16,378 bases of DNA, taken from contig CAZDUZ010000022.1 of NCBI GenBank assembly GCA_964508755.1, forward strand, positions 1 through 16,378. Reading direction: 5' to 3'. The notes beneath the pieces were generated by a model. The model ran no database searches. It had not been told where the DNA came from and saw only the letters and a list, made by a program, of their open reading frames with translations. The DNA comes from CAZDUZ01 sp964508755 (lineage in GTDB: Bacteria > Patescibacteriota > Dojkabacteria > SC72 > JAFGCJ01). Below are positions 7,094 through 15,993 of this stretch, piece after piece (position 1 is the first letter of the stretch; every line of letters starts with the position of its first letter). The position numbers and the translations under genes were made by a program.

Positions 7094-9412
7094 ATGAAAA
7101 ACAGGACACTTGAGACGCAAGGTACGAAGCCAAAAAGAGACGTAGTCATTTCTCTCAAAAATATCCACAAAACATTTGCAACAAAGGGACAAAAAACTGT
7201 CGTACTGCGTGGGGTAGATGTGGATATTTGCAGAGGTGAACTTCTAATGGTATTCGGTCCCTCCGGTTGTGGCAAATCAACACTACTCAATATTCTTGTG
7301 GGATTGGAAAAGCCAGATAGAGGAACGGTCAATTTCTTTGGTTTCGATCTGTGGGGACTTCATGAGGACGACAGGTCACTCATACGTAAGCAAAATATCG
7401 GCATTATGAACCAGCGTCAGTACTGGATCAATTCGCTTCCTGTTATTGACAATGTAGCATTTCCGGGCCAACTAAACGGCGAATCTTATGAATATGCTAT
7501 ACGTGAAGCCGACCGCAAACTCACCATGGTAGGGATGACTCATCGGAAAAGATTTGTGCCAAGAGAATTGTCCTCAGGAGAACAGCAGAAGATAAGCCTT
7601 GCGCGGGCACTTATGTCAAGTCCCAAGGTCATCATATCAGATGAGCCGACTGGAAACCTGGATATAAAAAGCGGGCAAGCATTGATGGATCTGCTCCTGT
7701 CCCTCAAAAAGGAGGGAACAACTATCGTTATGGTGACACATAACCCGGAATATCTCTCGTATGCAGACAGGATCATTTTTATGCTTGATGGTAAGATTAG
7801 AAAAGATCTTAGACCAAAAAAAGATGAAATACATCAAATCCGAAGAGAGATGACCGAAAACCTTGAGCGGTTTATCGGATCGACAGAGGTAGACGAAACC
7901 GTCGAAGAGCAGACGACCACCAGACGGGTAGAAGAAGAACAAACTGATAACTTGATAACAAGAGTATCTAGCTGGTTCACAGCAGTTATTGAAAGCTTCA
8001 AGGATTTCTGGATTTATTTTTTAAGAATTTTGAAGTTCTTTGCAACAACTATCTTCTCACGTGTAAGTCAAAGATTTTTCCCAAAGACGAATTCATCTGT
8101 TCCTGAACCACATCAAAAGCAGGTGGGAAAGATCAGTCCAGGCATTAGAAATCGAGATATTATAAGCCTTTCATATCGGAACATCATGTACAAAAAGACA
8201 CGCACACTAATCACTATGGGAGCGGTGGGAATTGGTATCGGATTTGTCATATTTCTTACCTCGATAGGGTATGGATTGCACAATCTGATCGTGTCGCGAA
8301 TTGCATCAGTTGAAGATACCCGACAAATTGAGATAACCGTACCGGCAAGCAGCAATCTTGTGATGACAGATGTCAGTATTAACAAGATTGCACAAGTGGA
8401 AAAGGTACAAACGGTACTACCGCTCATTAGCATTGCAAGCCAGGTCAACTACGAGGATTCACTTTCTGATGTGGTTGCATACGGCGTATCCTCAGACTAT
8501 AGCAAGAATTCCTCAATACATCTTAAGAGTGGCAGGTTCTTTCAAGAAGGAAATCAAGCTGGTTCTGAGTCATCCGATTATATTCCGGAAGTAGTGCTTA
8601 ACGAAGAGCTTATCAATATGCTAGGCGTTTCTTCAGAAGAAGTATTGGGAAAAGATATCAAGATTACGTATATACCGTTGGGAAAAGCACAAGAGAGGCC
8701 CAGCGAAAATCAAGCTGAATTATCACCTAATACCGATCAGATGGCTACAGACACAGGTGCCCCCCGCATTCATACTGTTGTGGGGATAGTCGCTGATGAA
8801 AATCCCCCAGTTATTTATGTTCCAGCAAAGAATGTCAAGCAGATTGGCATTGATAACTATAGTCAGGCTATTGCCATTCTTGAAAATAGCGAAAAAGATA
8901 CCAGCACGAAAGTGAGACAAACGATTGAAGCCATGGGTTATGAAACCAGGTCGACGTTTGACACAATTTCTCAAATTGATCGCGTTTTTCATTACGTGAA
9001 TAGTGGACTTTTTACAGTCGGACTCGTAGCTCTGTCAGTCGCAGTACTTGGGATGATTAATACACTTACAGTATCTCTGCTTGAGCGGACACATGAAGTA
9101 GGACTTATGAAGGCAATTGGCATGTTATCTGAGGAAATCAGATTTTTGTTTATTTCGGAAGCAATGCTCATGAGTATACTTGGGGGACTGTTCGGAATTA
9201 TTGTCGGGTTTATTGAAGGCAAAGCACTATCTATGTTGCTTTCTGCAATATCAATTTCTAGGGGAGAAGGAGCTCTTGACGTGACAAACATGCCGTTGTA
9301 TCTGCTCGTTGTTGTTATTTTCGTGTCTGCATTTATAGGCTTTGTTACTGGACTGTATCCTTCCAGAAGGGCGGTTAAAATGTCGGCGTTGGATGCATTG
9401 AGGTACGAGTGA
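7094..9412 (+). CDS. MacB-type ABC transporter, fused ATPase and FtsX-like permease
   Basis: The 772-residue protein joins an N-terminal ABC ATPase and a C-terminal MacB/FtsX permease. ATPase motifs: Walker A GPSGCGKS at 55-62, Q-loop Gln107, signature LSSGEQQ at 159-165, Walker B ending in Glu184, and H-loop His216. A charged linker and amphipathic stretch (about 240-350) precedes TM1 (about 371-392). A large extracytoplasmic domain (about 400-635) and three further TMs follow (about 637-661, 684-708, 735-754). It ends with the family-like PSRRAVKMSALDALRYE. MacB is usually about 650 residues, so the linker is an expansion. Family roles are export or mechanotransmission across the membrane; the substrate is unknown. 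It starts 10 bp after the target gene stop, so the two are probably one operon. No separate Shine-Dalgarno is visible. Confidence 0.92.
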   Translation: MKNRTLETQGTKPKRDVVISLKNIHKTFATKGQKTVVLRGVDVDICRGELLMVFGPSGCGKSTLLNILVGLEKPDRGTVNFFGFDLWGLHEDDRSLIRKQNIGIMNQRQYWINSLPVIDNVAFPGQLNGESYEYAIREADRKLTMVGMTHRKRFVPRELSSGEQQKISLARALMSSPKVIISDEPTGNLDIKSGQALMDLLLSLKKEGTTIVMVTHNPEYLSYADRIIFMLDGKIRKDLRPKKDEIHQIRREMTENLERFIGSTEVDETVEEQTTTRRVEEEQTDNLITRVSSWFTAVIESFKDFWIYFLRILKFFATTIFSRVSQRFFPKTNSSVPEPHQKQVGKISPGIRNRDIISLSYRNIMYKKTRTLITMGAVGIGIGFVIFLTSIGYGLHNLIVSRIASVEDTRQIEITVPASSNLVMTDVSINKIAQVEKVQTVLPLISIASQVNYEDSLSDVVAYGVSSDYSKNSSIHLKSGRFFQEGNQAGSESSDYIPEVVLNEELINMLGVSSEEVLGKDIKITYIPLGKAQERPSENQAELSPNTDQMATDTGAPRIHTVVGIVADENPPVIYVPAKNVKQIGIDNYSQAIAILENSEKDTSTKVRQTIEAMGYETRSTFDTISQIDRVFHYVNSGLFTVGLVALSVAVLGMINTLTVSLLERTHEVGLMKAIGMLSEEIRFLFISEAMLMSILGGLFGIIVGFIEGKALSMLLSAISISRGEGALDVTNMPLYLLVVVIFVSAFIGFVTGLYPSRRAVKMSALDALRYE

Positions 9413-9440
9413 GAACGAACAGAATTTGTTCGCTCTTTTT
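9411..9440 (+). terminator. rho-independent terminator after the transporter
   Basis: CGAACA pairs with TGTTCG around a 5-nt loop, extended by GAGA/TCTT beyond one A-C mismatch, and followed by a T-run. The hairpin overlaps the transporter stop codon. It closes the target-transporter transcript. Confidence 0.7.
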
Positions 9441-9551
9441 CTGATTATTTCGATATCTTTTCATTTGTACTAACTGAATATACTATAAAAGTGTCCGCCA
9501 GTAGTTGCCGGCTGATTGTAAGTTGTACTTCCAATTAGCCCTAAACCGTGT

Positions 9552-9557
9552 TATACT
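9552..9557 (+). promoter_or_regulatory. candidate -10 box, leaderless ATPase gene
   Basis: TATACT ends 6 nt before the ATG at 9564, so transcription would begin at or next to the start codon. The -35 region 17 nt upstream (TTCCAA) is weak. No Shine-Dalgarno fits in between, in line with leaderless initiation. Confidence 0.45.
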
Positions 9558-9563
9558 TTGTAC

Positions 9564-10727
9564 ATGATAAAAAGAGATATTGAAAACAGAATTCTCAAAT
9601 CTGCGAAAAAATACGGAGCGATCTCTATTACAGGGCCGAGACAATCAGGAAAGACGACGCTTGCCAAAAGTCTTTTCCCAAATTATGAGTACGTTAATCT
9701 TGAAAGTGTTGGAGATCTGGACTTAATCAAATCGGATCCTAAGAGTTTTATGAACTCTATTAAGAAGGGAATCATCATTGACGAAATACAAAGATATCCT
9801 GAACTCCTCTCTTACATTCAGATCTCTATAGATGAGGATTTTAAACCTGGACGTTATGTTATTACTGGATCCCAAAATTTGCTCTTACTTAGTAACGTAA
9901 GCCAAAGTCTTGCAGGAAGAGTATCTATTGTTAAGCTTTTACCGTTTTCAGTAAATGAACTGGCAGCAGTAAAGAACACCTCTCGCGATGAGTCTGAATT
10001 GATCCTTCGAGGCTTTTATCCTGCAATATATGATAAAAAATTCGATCCAGGAGAGTACTACGCAAACTATATCACCACGTATGTGGAGAGAGATGTCCGA
10101 TCAATTCAAAATATCGGAGACCTTTCAAGCTTTACTAGATTTTTACAAATTCTTGCAGGAAGGATTGGACAGTTGCTAAATCTATCTGAAATTGGAGCAC
10201 AAGTGGGTGTATCTCATAATACTATAAAATCGTGGGTCTCAATTCTGGAAGCGAGTTATATCATTTTTCTGCTTCAACCGCATCACAAGAACTTTGGTAA
10301 ACGGATAATCAAATCCCCAAAAATCTATTTCACGGATGTTGGTCTTGCTGCTAATCTCCTAAGACTTGATACAGAGTCTGAGTTGACAAATTACTATGCA
10401 TTTGGAAGTTTATTTGAGAACCTCGTGATCCTTGATATCTACAAAAATATTCTAAACAAGGCATCTACCTCCAAGCTTTATTTCTTCCGTGATAAAAGTG
10501 GTAATGAGGTGGATTTAATTATTGATAAGGGATTGACTCTCATACCAATTGAAATCAAATCAAGCAAAACGTACAACAAGGAATTTTTGCAGGGAATCAA
10601 GTATTACAACAAATTGCGGAACAAAACAGATCAGGAAGGAGCGGTAGTCTATACGGGTGACTCATGGAGGGATGTTCAGGAAGTAAAGATTTTGAACTAT
10701 CTTGATATCTTGAAGATAAATCTGTAA
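9564..10727 (+). CDS. AAA ATPase with DUF4143 domain
   Basis: The 387-residue protein belongs to the widespread ATP-binding AAA_14/DUF4143 family, whose cellular role is not established. Visible features: Walker A GPRQSGKT at 24-31, Walker B IIIDE at 70-74, TGSQN at 101-105 and LAGR at 116-119. A winged-helix-like segment sits at about 205-235. A C-terminal restriction-endonuclease-like core has E315/D317 followed by IEIK at 329-332. I chose ATG 9564 over the in-frame TTG at 9558 because the family begins with a short IxRxIENxIL-type helix and a -10 box sits just upstream. It is monocistronic, after a terminator and before a decayed region. Such genes are common in accessory regions, and some authors suggest defence or toxin-antitoxin links; nothing here proves that. 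Confidence 0.9.
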   Translation: MIKRDIENRILKSAKKYGAISITGPRQSGKTTLAKSLFPNYEYVNLESVGDLDLIKSDPKSFMNSIKKGIIIDEIQRYPELLSYIQISIDEDFKPGRYVITGSQNLLLLSNVSQSLAGRVSIVKLLPFSVNELAAVKNTSRDESELILRGFYPAIYDKKFDPGEYYANYITTYVERDVRSIQNIGDLSSFTRFLQILAGRIGQLLNLSEIGAQVGVSHNTIKSWVSILEASYIIFLLQPHHKNFGKRIIKSPKIYFTDVGLAANLLRLDTESELTNYYAFGSLFENLVILDIYKNILNKASTSKLYFFRDKSGNEVDLIIDKGLTLIPIEIKSSKTYNKEFLQGIKYYNKLRNKTDQEGAVVYTGDSWRDVQEVKILNYLDILKINL

Positions 10728-10834
10728 TTTTTTGTAAATCTTCAAAACCTGCTCTATGATGATGTTTGCAATGCCTTGAGAGGCAACAAAGAGGTAGTAC
10801 ATTAAAAAATACTAGAATTAGAAGATTTTTTTAC

Positions 10835-10978
10835 TCAATTTCGGCAAGATCGAATAACGGTTTGTAAGGCAATAATTAAGATCCGTATTGGCAATAGAAA
10901 TAACCCCACAAGACAACCATAGTTTTTAAATCCGGAATTGTAATAAATACTTGCACCTTTACCCACTGAATAGATCAT
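10835..10978 (-). CDS. short hypothetical, possible gene-fragment tail with one TM
   Basis: This 47-codon open frame (ATG at 10978, TGA ending at 10835) has an N-terminal segment with aromatic residues, then a hydrophobic helix (GCLVGLFLLPIRILIIAL) and a basic end. The layout faintly resembles the C-terminal membrane tail of glycosyltransferases, so it may be a remnant of a larger gene. Homology is not established. A perfect inverted repeat ends directly upstream of the ATG. It may also be a chance ORF. Confidence 0.22.
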   Translation of the reverse strand: MIYSVGKGASIYYNSGFKNYGCLVGLFLLPIRILIIALQTVIRSCRN

Positions 10979-10997
10979 AATTGTTATATTAACAATT
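10979..10997. repeat. 8-bp perfect inverted repeat
   Basis: AATTGTTA and TAACAATT are exact reverse complements around a TAT centre. The site sits between two short minus-strand ORFs and next to the ATG of one of them. It could be an operator or a weak hairpin; no T-run follows on either strand. Confidence 0.4.
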
Positions 10998-11040
10998 TAA
11001 ATCAAGCTTAGGCAACTCAAAAAGAAACTTCCACTTGAGA

Positions 11041-11205
11041 TTAAATTCGCCAATAAGTGATATAACCTGCCTGCCGAAGTGCAACGAAGGCATGGTGAGT
11101 TCTAGCATCGTATGATCGCCCCGACCAGTCTACAAGAATGACAGGGAGAGAAACGTTGGATTCTTGAACCTTAAGAATATCGCCTTTTTGGCTTCGCCTT
11201 GACAT
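11041..11205 (-). CDS. short hypothetical ORF (54 aa)
   Basis: The open frame runs from ATG at 11205 to TAA at 11041. It is mixed and protein-like in composition, with SLPVILVDWSGRSYDAR in the middle and ALRQAGYITYWRI at the end. I do not recognise it. It is either a small gene or the remnant of a larger minus-strand gene. Its start codon overlaps the -35 box of the divergent promoter at 11199, which argues against an intact, separately regulated gene. Confidence 0.25.
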   Translation of the reverse strand: MSRRSQKGDILKVQESNVSLPVILVDWSGRSYDARTHHAFVALRQAGYITYWRI

Positions 11206-11227
11206 ACCGCCATGCTATCCGTATGGT
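11199..11227 (+). promoter_or_regulatory. sigma70-type promoter for the LPETG surface protein
   Basis: A perfect TTGACA (11199-11204), exactly 17 nt of spacer, and TATGGT (11222-11227). Transcription would start near 11234, about 30 nt before the ATG at 11264. This is the best-matching promoter in the window. Confidence 0.6.
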
Positions 11228-11263
11228 TTTTCTCACAACGTGTGACATTTTCATCAAAGATTC

Positions 11264-13516
11264 ATGACGCAAAACTCTACAACAAAGCAGATTGGGAGAT
11301 TCTTTTCCGTCTCGTTATTTGCTATATGTGCGTTTCTTTTCACGTGTGGTCTGTCTCCTGCGCATGCGGCGACTTTTGAAGTCAACTCAAACAATGACAC
11401 AGATGATGGATCATGCGATGTAACCCACTGCAGTCTTCGTGAAGCAATCACTGCTTCAAACACTACCGCAGGGGCAGACACCATACGCTTCAATATCGAT
11501 GGTCCGTCACAAACGATACAGGTCACCGGCGATGGATTGCCTGATATAACCGATTCCGTGACAATTGACGGCTATACCCAAACTGGTGCTCAGCAAAACA
11601 CAATCCCTGCACCCGGAACCTCGAATGCCGTCTTGAAAATTGAAATTGACGGCACAAATACGAATACCGGAAATAACATTGACGGTCTTAATATTCGTGC
11701 AGATGAATGTGTGATCCGCGGATTAGTTATTAACAGCTTTCATTCGGGAAATGGAATCACGGCCAGAGGTAGTAACCATGTCATTGCAGGAAATTACATT
11801 GGAACAGATGCCAGCGGAACGGTTGACAAAGGTAATGCAAACGTAGGGGTTTTTCTACATTATGATGAGAACCTCGTCGGAGGAACAAATCCTCAGGATC
11901 GTAACATCATCTCAGGAAACGGTTCCAATGGAATACAGATCGGATTAATACAAATAAGCTACGATTTCCCAACAGACAATCAAATCATAGGGAACTACAT
12001 CGGAACAGACGTTACTGGCACACTGGACCTTGGCAACGCAGGTAATGGAATCTATCTCTCCCGTGCTAAAGCAACACTCGTGGACAGAAATGTAATTTCC
12101 GCAAACACAGCCGGTGGGATTTGGGTCTTCTATGGACCGGTCGACGGAACGGAAATTATTCGAAATGCTATCGGAGTCGGTTCCGACCATGCAACTCCTC
12201 TTGGAAATGGCAGTTTCGGCATTTTTTTGATCGGGGACATCATGGAGAACGTACTTATTGGGGGAACATCCCAACAGAACGCAAACACAATTGCATATAA
12301 CGGTTTTGATGGAATATGCGTATCCCACGGAACTGCGGGCATAGATATTGCAATTAATTATATCTTCGCAAACACACTATTGGGCATCAATCTCGTGGCA
12401 CCTCATGAGCCAGTTAGAGACTACATCATAGAAAGTCCAAACCATCATGGGTATGCTATTCCAGATGATTACGGCACGGTTGCTCAAAATGATTACGGAA
12501 CCAACGATGCTGATACAGGTGCAAATGGTCTTCAGAATTATCCACTTATCACCAGCGCACACAATGAAGAAGGATCCCTCATTATTGCTGGATATCTTGA
12601 TAGTCAAGCCAATACAACATTCACCCTTAGATTTTTCTCAAATAGTAATGCCGATCTTTCTGGATATGGTGAAGGTGAGATCTATGTAGGAACAACGCAG
12701 GTCACAACCAACAATGCAGGAAAAGCCACCTTCGAAGTATCATATGCCACAACCTTGCCTGAAGGGCACTCCGTCACATCGATCGCCACCGATAATACTG
12801 GAAATACCTCCGAATTCAGTGGGGGTCTACACCGGGATATGGACAACGATGGAATTCCTGATATTGTCGATGCCGATGCTGATGGAGATGGTATTCTTAA
12901 TATCCATGAAGGTAATGGACAAACTGACACCGATGGGGACGGGATCCCGGACTCACTTGATATTGATTCAGATAACGATGGAATTCTTGATAACATTGAG
13001 GCTCAGCACTATAGCTCCTACACGTATCCAAGCGGGTTAGATGCAAATCTCGATGGCATTGATGATTCATATGGACCAGAGGGACTCGTTCCTGTAGATA
13101 CTGATGGTGATTCAACCCCTGATTTTTTGGACACCGATTCTGACAATGACGGAATTCCGGATTCTACCGAGGCATATGACTACAACAGAGATGGAATACC
13201 CGACATTGTGCCGTCCGGCAATGATAGTGACGGTGATGGGCTCGATGATGCATATGATACGATAACAGCACCAGACAGCAATAACAGCACAGGAAGTCAT
13301 ATGCTTCTTCCTGTTGTAGACGACGGGACAACATCAGAGATTAGAGAGATTGACGAAGACGGTGATGGTATTCCAGACCGCCTTCAGTCCGTTCTACCCG
13401 AGACCGGAAAAAGTATTTCACAGTATGTGTTATCTGCAGTACTGACGCTTGGAATGCTAGCGTTCGTTCTAACGACACAGCGCGGGATGCTTGACCACAA
13501 TCGTACCGTTAAGTAA
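11264..13516 (+). CDS. LPETG-anchored CSLREA/beta-helix surface protein with Ca-type repeats
   Basis: The 750-residue secreted protein has a signal peptide (about 1-35, Ala-His-Ala before the likely cleavage). A CSLREA motif begins at Cys56, and a right-handed parallel beta-helix region follows (to about 390) with repeated NYIGTD, GNGI and NIISGN-type turns. A beta-sandwich-like segment spans about 430-520. Acidic DxDxDGIPD repeats run from about 525 to 705, of the thrombospondin type-3/EF-hand-like kind that usually bind calcium and stiffen a stalk. LPETG at 711-715, a hydrophobic helix and a basic end complete a classical sortase sorting signal. A role as a wall-attached adhesin or glycan-binding protein is inferred. 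No sortase gene lies in the window. No terminator is seen after it, so it may be co-transcribed with the next gene. Confidence 0.92.
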   Translation: MTQNSTTKQIGRFFSVSLFAICAFLFTCGLSPAHAATFEVNSNNDTDDGSCDVTHCSLREAITASNTTAGADTIRFNIDGPSQTIQVTGDGLPDITDSVTIDGYTQTGAQQNTIPAPGTSNAVLKIEIDGTNTNTGNNIDGLNIRADECVIRGLVINSFHSGNGITARGSNHVIAGNYIGTDASGTVDKGNANVGVFLHYDENLVGGTNPQDRNIISGNGSNGIQIGLIQISYDFPTDNQIIGNYIGTDVTGTLDLGNAGNGIYLSRAKATLVDRNVISANTAGGIWVFYGPVDGTEIIRNAIGVGSDHATPLGNGSFGIFLIGDIMENVLIGGTSQQNANTIAYNGFDGICVSHGTAGIDIAINYIFANTLLGINLVAPHEPVRDYIIESPNHHGYAIPDDYGTVAQNDYGTNDADTGANGLQNYPLITSAHNEEGSLIIAGYLDSQANTTFTLRFFSNSNADLSGYGEGEIYVGTTQVTTNNAGKATFEVSYATTLPEGHSVTSIATDNTGNTSEFSGGLHRDMDNDGIPDIVDADADGDGILNIHEGNGQTDTDGDGIPDSLDIDSDNDGILDNIEAQHYSSYTYPSGLDANLDGIDDSYGPEGLVPVDTDGDSTPDFLDTDSDNDGIPDSTEAYDYNRDGIPDIVPSGNDSDGDGLDDAYDTITAPDSNNSTGSHMLLPVVDDGTTSEIREIDEDGDGIPDRLQSVLPETGKSISQYVLSAVLTLGMLAFVLTTQRGMLDHNRTVK

Positions 13517-13572
13517 AATTTTTCTGCACGAAAACGCGAAGTATTAATCTAATATTGAAGAATTATCCATAC

Positions 13573-15484
13573 ATGAATAAGAGGATGTTTTCAGTAACAA
13601 TTTTTAGCATTATTGCGTTACTCGTTCTTCCTGCACTTCTCAATCTAGGTCCTGTCATACCAGTCCAATCCCAGGAGTACGAAATTGACCGAACGGCTTG
13701 GTATGGAGTCGACGGCGTATCTCAGGATTATATGGTCAGTCCTCACGATGGTGAATCATCAGTCTTCATAGATGAGGAGAACCACCCCCCATCTCGTGTT
13801 TTCGGGTGCGGCAGACGAAGCATACACACTTTCGTACATCACTTGGAATGGAACAGCATGGGTGGACAGTCAGGGTTTGACCGGTAACCCCCAAGAGTCA
13901 GCATTCGGGGTACTTTCGTTTTCCGATGAAGAACCCTTTTGTCATCCCCACGTTTTCGTTCATGGAGAGTCAACCTACCTCGTTTGGTACTGGGACTCGA
14001 CCGGCGTGATGTTCAGCAAGGACGAGGGGGATGGATTTAGCGAACCTGAAGTTGGCCCTGCGTTTGATTATGCATATGATCTCTTCGACGCAACAATTGA
14101 CACGAGTGGTGTCATTCACGTTATTTTTCAGGACGACTGGGGAGGCGGAGGATCCGGAGTTTATTATTCGTCATTTCGTGATGGTTCGTGGGGAACTGCC
14201 GTAGAGATCATCGCATCCTCTGATGGGTTTTACCCACAAAGCGGATCTCTTAGCCTTGACGCTGATAACAATCCGGTTGTCGCACTTTCGTTGGCAACAG
14301 CTCTGGATTATAGTATCGATGTCTACCTAACTCATGGCACGGAGGTTGACCAGGAGGTTCAGTTCGGATCTATTGAGGCTATCACAACTGACGGATCACC
14401 TACTATTTCCAATGACAATCCAGTCCTCCGCATAACACAAGCCGAACAATATCTCGTTTGGTCCCGCTCTAACGGAGTGGGTGCCTCAGATATTCTGTTT
14501 CTGGAAAAGGGCGAAGAATGGAATAGTGAGAGTGCGATCATTCTCGATTCGGAAAGCGACACACTTGTATTTAAAGATATCGACATGGAGATCGACTCGA
14601 ATGACAACCCGAACATTGTCTGGGCAAGAGCAGACGCGAGCGAATCCGATTCAATTATTAGTGCGAGTTATATCTACCGCACGTTAGAAGAATTTTCAGA
14701 AATTGAACAGATTCTGCAAGAAACGATAGAAGGAGATGTAGAGTCAGTCCATGTCTCACTCACGTTAGATCTGTACAATGCCCCTTGTATCCTATTAAGT
14801 GATATCTCTTTTGGTAGCGCGGTGGGCACTGTTTACTTTGCTAAGCTGAACACCGTCCTTCTGGAGGAGGACCCCGCATGCGGAGATGGAAGTGTTGATG
14901 AAGGAGAGCAGTGCAATGACAGCAACACCACCAGTGGAGACGGCTGTTCCGCGACATGTCAATTTGAGACATCCGGCACATCAACGTGCAATCAAACCGA
15001 GTTCAGTCTGTCGTACTCATTTGGCGATCCTTCGTGGTGGGATTTGGAAATGGCACCACCGGAATCTATGGTATGTACATGGGAACAGACACAGGGAACA
15101 CGTGATATCACATTCTCTCCTGTGTCAACAACTATCCCGGCAGCAAGTGACACAGCATGGCCTCTCACCGTAACAACCGATATTGATTTCGAAACGGATC
15201 CGACTGATGAGAGTGAGACATACGGAGCCCGAGTCACATGTGGATCGTGGACAAGTGAAGAGATTACATTTTTGGCTGGTGAAAAGATTGAGTGCTGCGG
15301 AACACCAATCGTTGACGTTGACCCCGTTGATCCTTCTGATGACCCGGTTATCCCATCGGAGTCAACAGAAAGTCTCGTTCAGACAGGGAATTCAATATTT
15401 GGTCGAACTCTTGTCTTCATCCTCGCATATGCAGCACTTGTACGACTCATGCTCATCCGTACGAAACCAAATGCGAAAAAATAA
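13573..15484 (+). pseudogene. frameshifted surface protein with propeller-like repeats and LVQTG anchor
   Basis: Two overlapping frames make one protein. The first, from ATG 13573 (in-frame TTG at 13555 is an alternative), has a signal peptide and reads to the C6 run at 13785-13790. The second continues from there to 15484. Removing one C restores a single frame of exactly 637 codons. The joined product has repeats of the D-x-x-(N/G)-x-P/H-x-(V/I)-W/F kind typical of BNR-like propellers (about 60-400). A Cys-rich CGDGxxxxGEQC...GDGCS repeat follows (about 436-465, Myxococcus-type/DUF4215-like). It ends with LVQTG at 601-605 (joined numbering), a TM helix and a basic tail, forming a sortase-like signal. 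The frameshift may be a sequencing error, phase variation, +1 recoding or true decay. The surface role is inferred. Confidence 0.85.
13785..13790 (+). other. C6 homopolymer at the frameshift point
   Basis: Six cytosines follow GAACCA. With five, the two halves of the surface protein join in frame as Glu-Asn-His-Pro-His-Leu-Val. Read as it stands, the first frame stops at 13887. In the first frame the codons are CAC CCC CCA, so +1 slippage on CCC-C would also rescue the protein. Confidence 0.8.
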
Positions 15485-15615
15485 GACCCAGCATCGCGAA
15501 TAGAACTTCATTCCCAATCACATCATAAAACGGCTCACACGTCTCAATAGGTGGTGTCAGGTTTACGACACTGGGGACAATATCGCTGTCATACCGAACC
15601 GATCCAAGATAGTGG

Positions 15616-15903
15616 TCACCACTCCCGCTTATCAATTCTGATCGCCATGCCATCGATCAACGCTTTTGTGACCTGTTCCAGCACGCGAGTGACGTCCCGC
15701 TGATACTGACTTTGTGAAATGTTCATCCGGCGTGCCGCTTCTTCTTGATCAAGTTTTTCAATATACCTCAAACGAAGTGTTTCCAACTCCTCATCAGTAA
15801 TCACAACCTCATCGAGGTTAACAAGCGGTATACCCCGAGGCTTGAAGTATCTTCTGCTGTATTCAAAATCCATTTTTCTTCTGAATCTTCGTCTCACGGA
15901 CAC
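15616..15903 (-). CDS. DUF134/UPF0251 helix-turn-helix protein
   Basis: The 95-residue protein matches my recollection of DUF134: a basic N-terminus, YFKPRGIPL, an acidic LDEVVITDEELETLRL stretch, then a sigma-70-region-4-like helix-turn-helix (LDQEEAARRMNISQSQYQRDV) and a C-terminal ALIDGMAIRI. Such proteins are predicted DNA-binding regulators, often beside metal-cofactor or small Gly-rich proteins. The GTG at 15903 is used here; GTG at 15897 would follow a TATGAT box by 8 nt and would be leaderless. It is convergent with the LVQTG protein gene (131 bp apart, no strong terminator seen). A perfect palindrome just upstream suggests autoregulation. Confidence 0.85.
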   Translation of the reverse strand: MSVRRRFRRKMDFEYSRRYFKPRGIPLVNLDEVVITDEELETLRLRYIEKLDQEEAARRMNISQSQYQRDVTRVLEQVTKALIDGMAIRIDKREW

Positions 15904-15919
15904 ATATCATAAAAAATAA

Positions 15920-15934
15920 TAGTATCGGATACTA
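15920..15934. promoter_or_regulatory. palindromic operator candidate upstream of the DUF134 gene
   Basis: TAGTATC-G-GATACTA is a perfect 7-bp dyad with a 1-nt centre, 17 bp upstream of the GTG at 15903. On the minus strand a TTGATT precedes it, so it lies in the promoter region. It is likely an operator for a dimeric HTH protein, plausibly DUF134 itself. Confidence 0.55.
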
Positions 15935-15993
15935 AATCAACCGCGATATATTCGCAAATAGTAGACCGCACGTCAAACAGATTGCCTGATGTG

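Larger units (their letters stand above)
10728..11263. other. 536-bp gene-poor, probably decayed interval
   Basis: No full-length gene is present. The 3' edge of the ATPase gene and the following bases contain a dyad TTGAAGAT (10710-10717) with ATCTTCAA (10738-10745). On the minus strand two short open frames run in the same direction (10835-10978 and 11041-11205), separated by 62 bp. A perfect 8-bp inverted repeat lies between them, and a plus-strand promoter lies at the right edge. The stretch looks like remnants of minus-strand genes, but this is inference. Confidence 0.45.

Noticed and set aside
6604..7332. 242-codon minus-strand open frame across the target end and transporter start
   Set aside because: It lies antisense to two strongly supported genes and looks like the antisense shadow of the ABC domain, with no motifs of its own.
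9558..9563. TTG start for the AAA ATPase
   Set aside because: The ATG two codons later fits the family start and the -10 box spacing better.
15453..15653. 66-codon minus-strand open frame after DUF134
   Set aside because: It overlaps the ends of both neighbouring genes and has no recognisable motif. A real coupled gene cannot be fully excluded.
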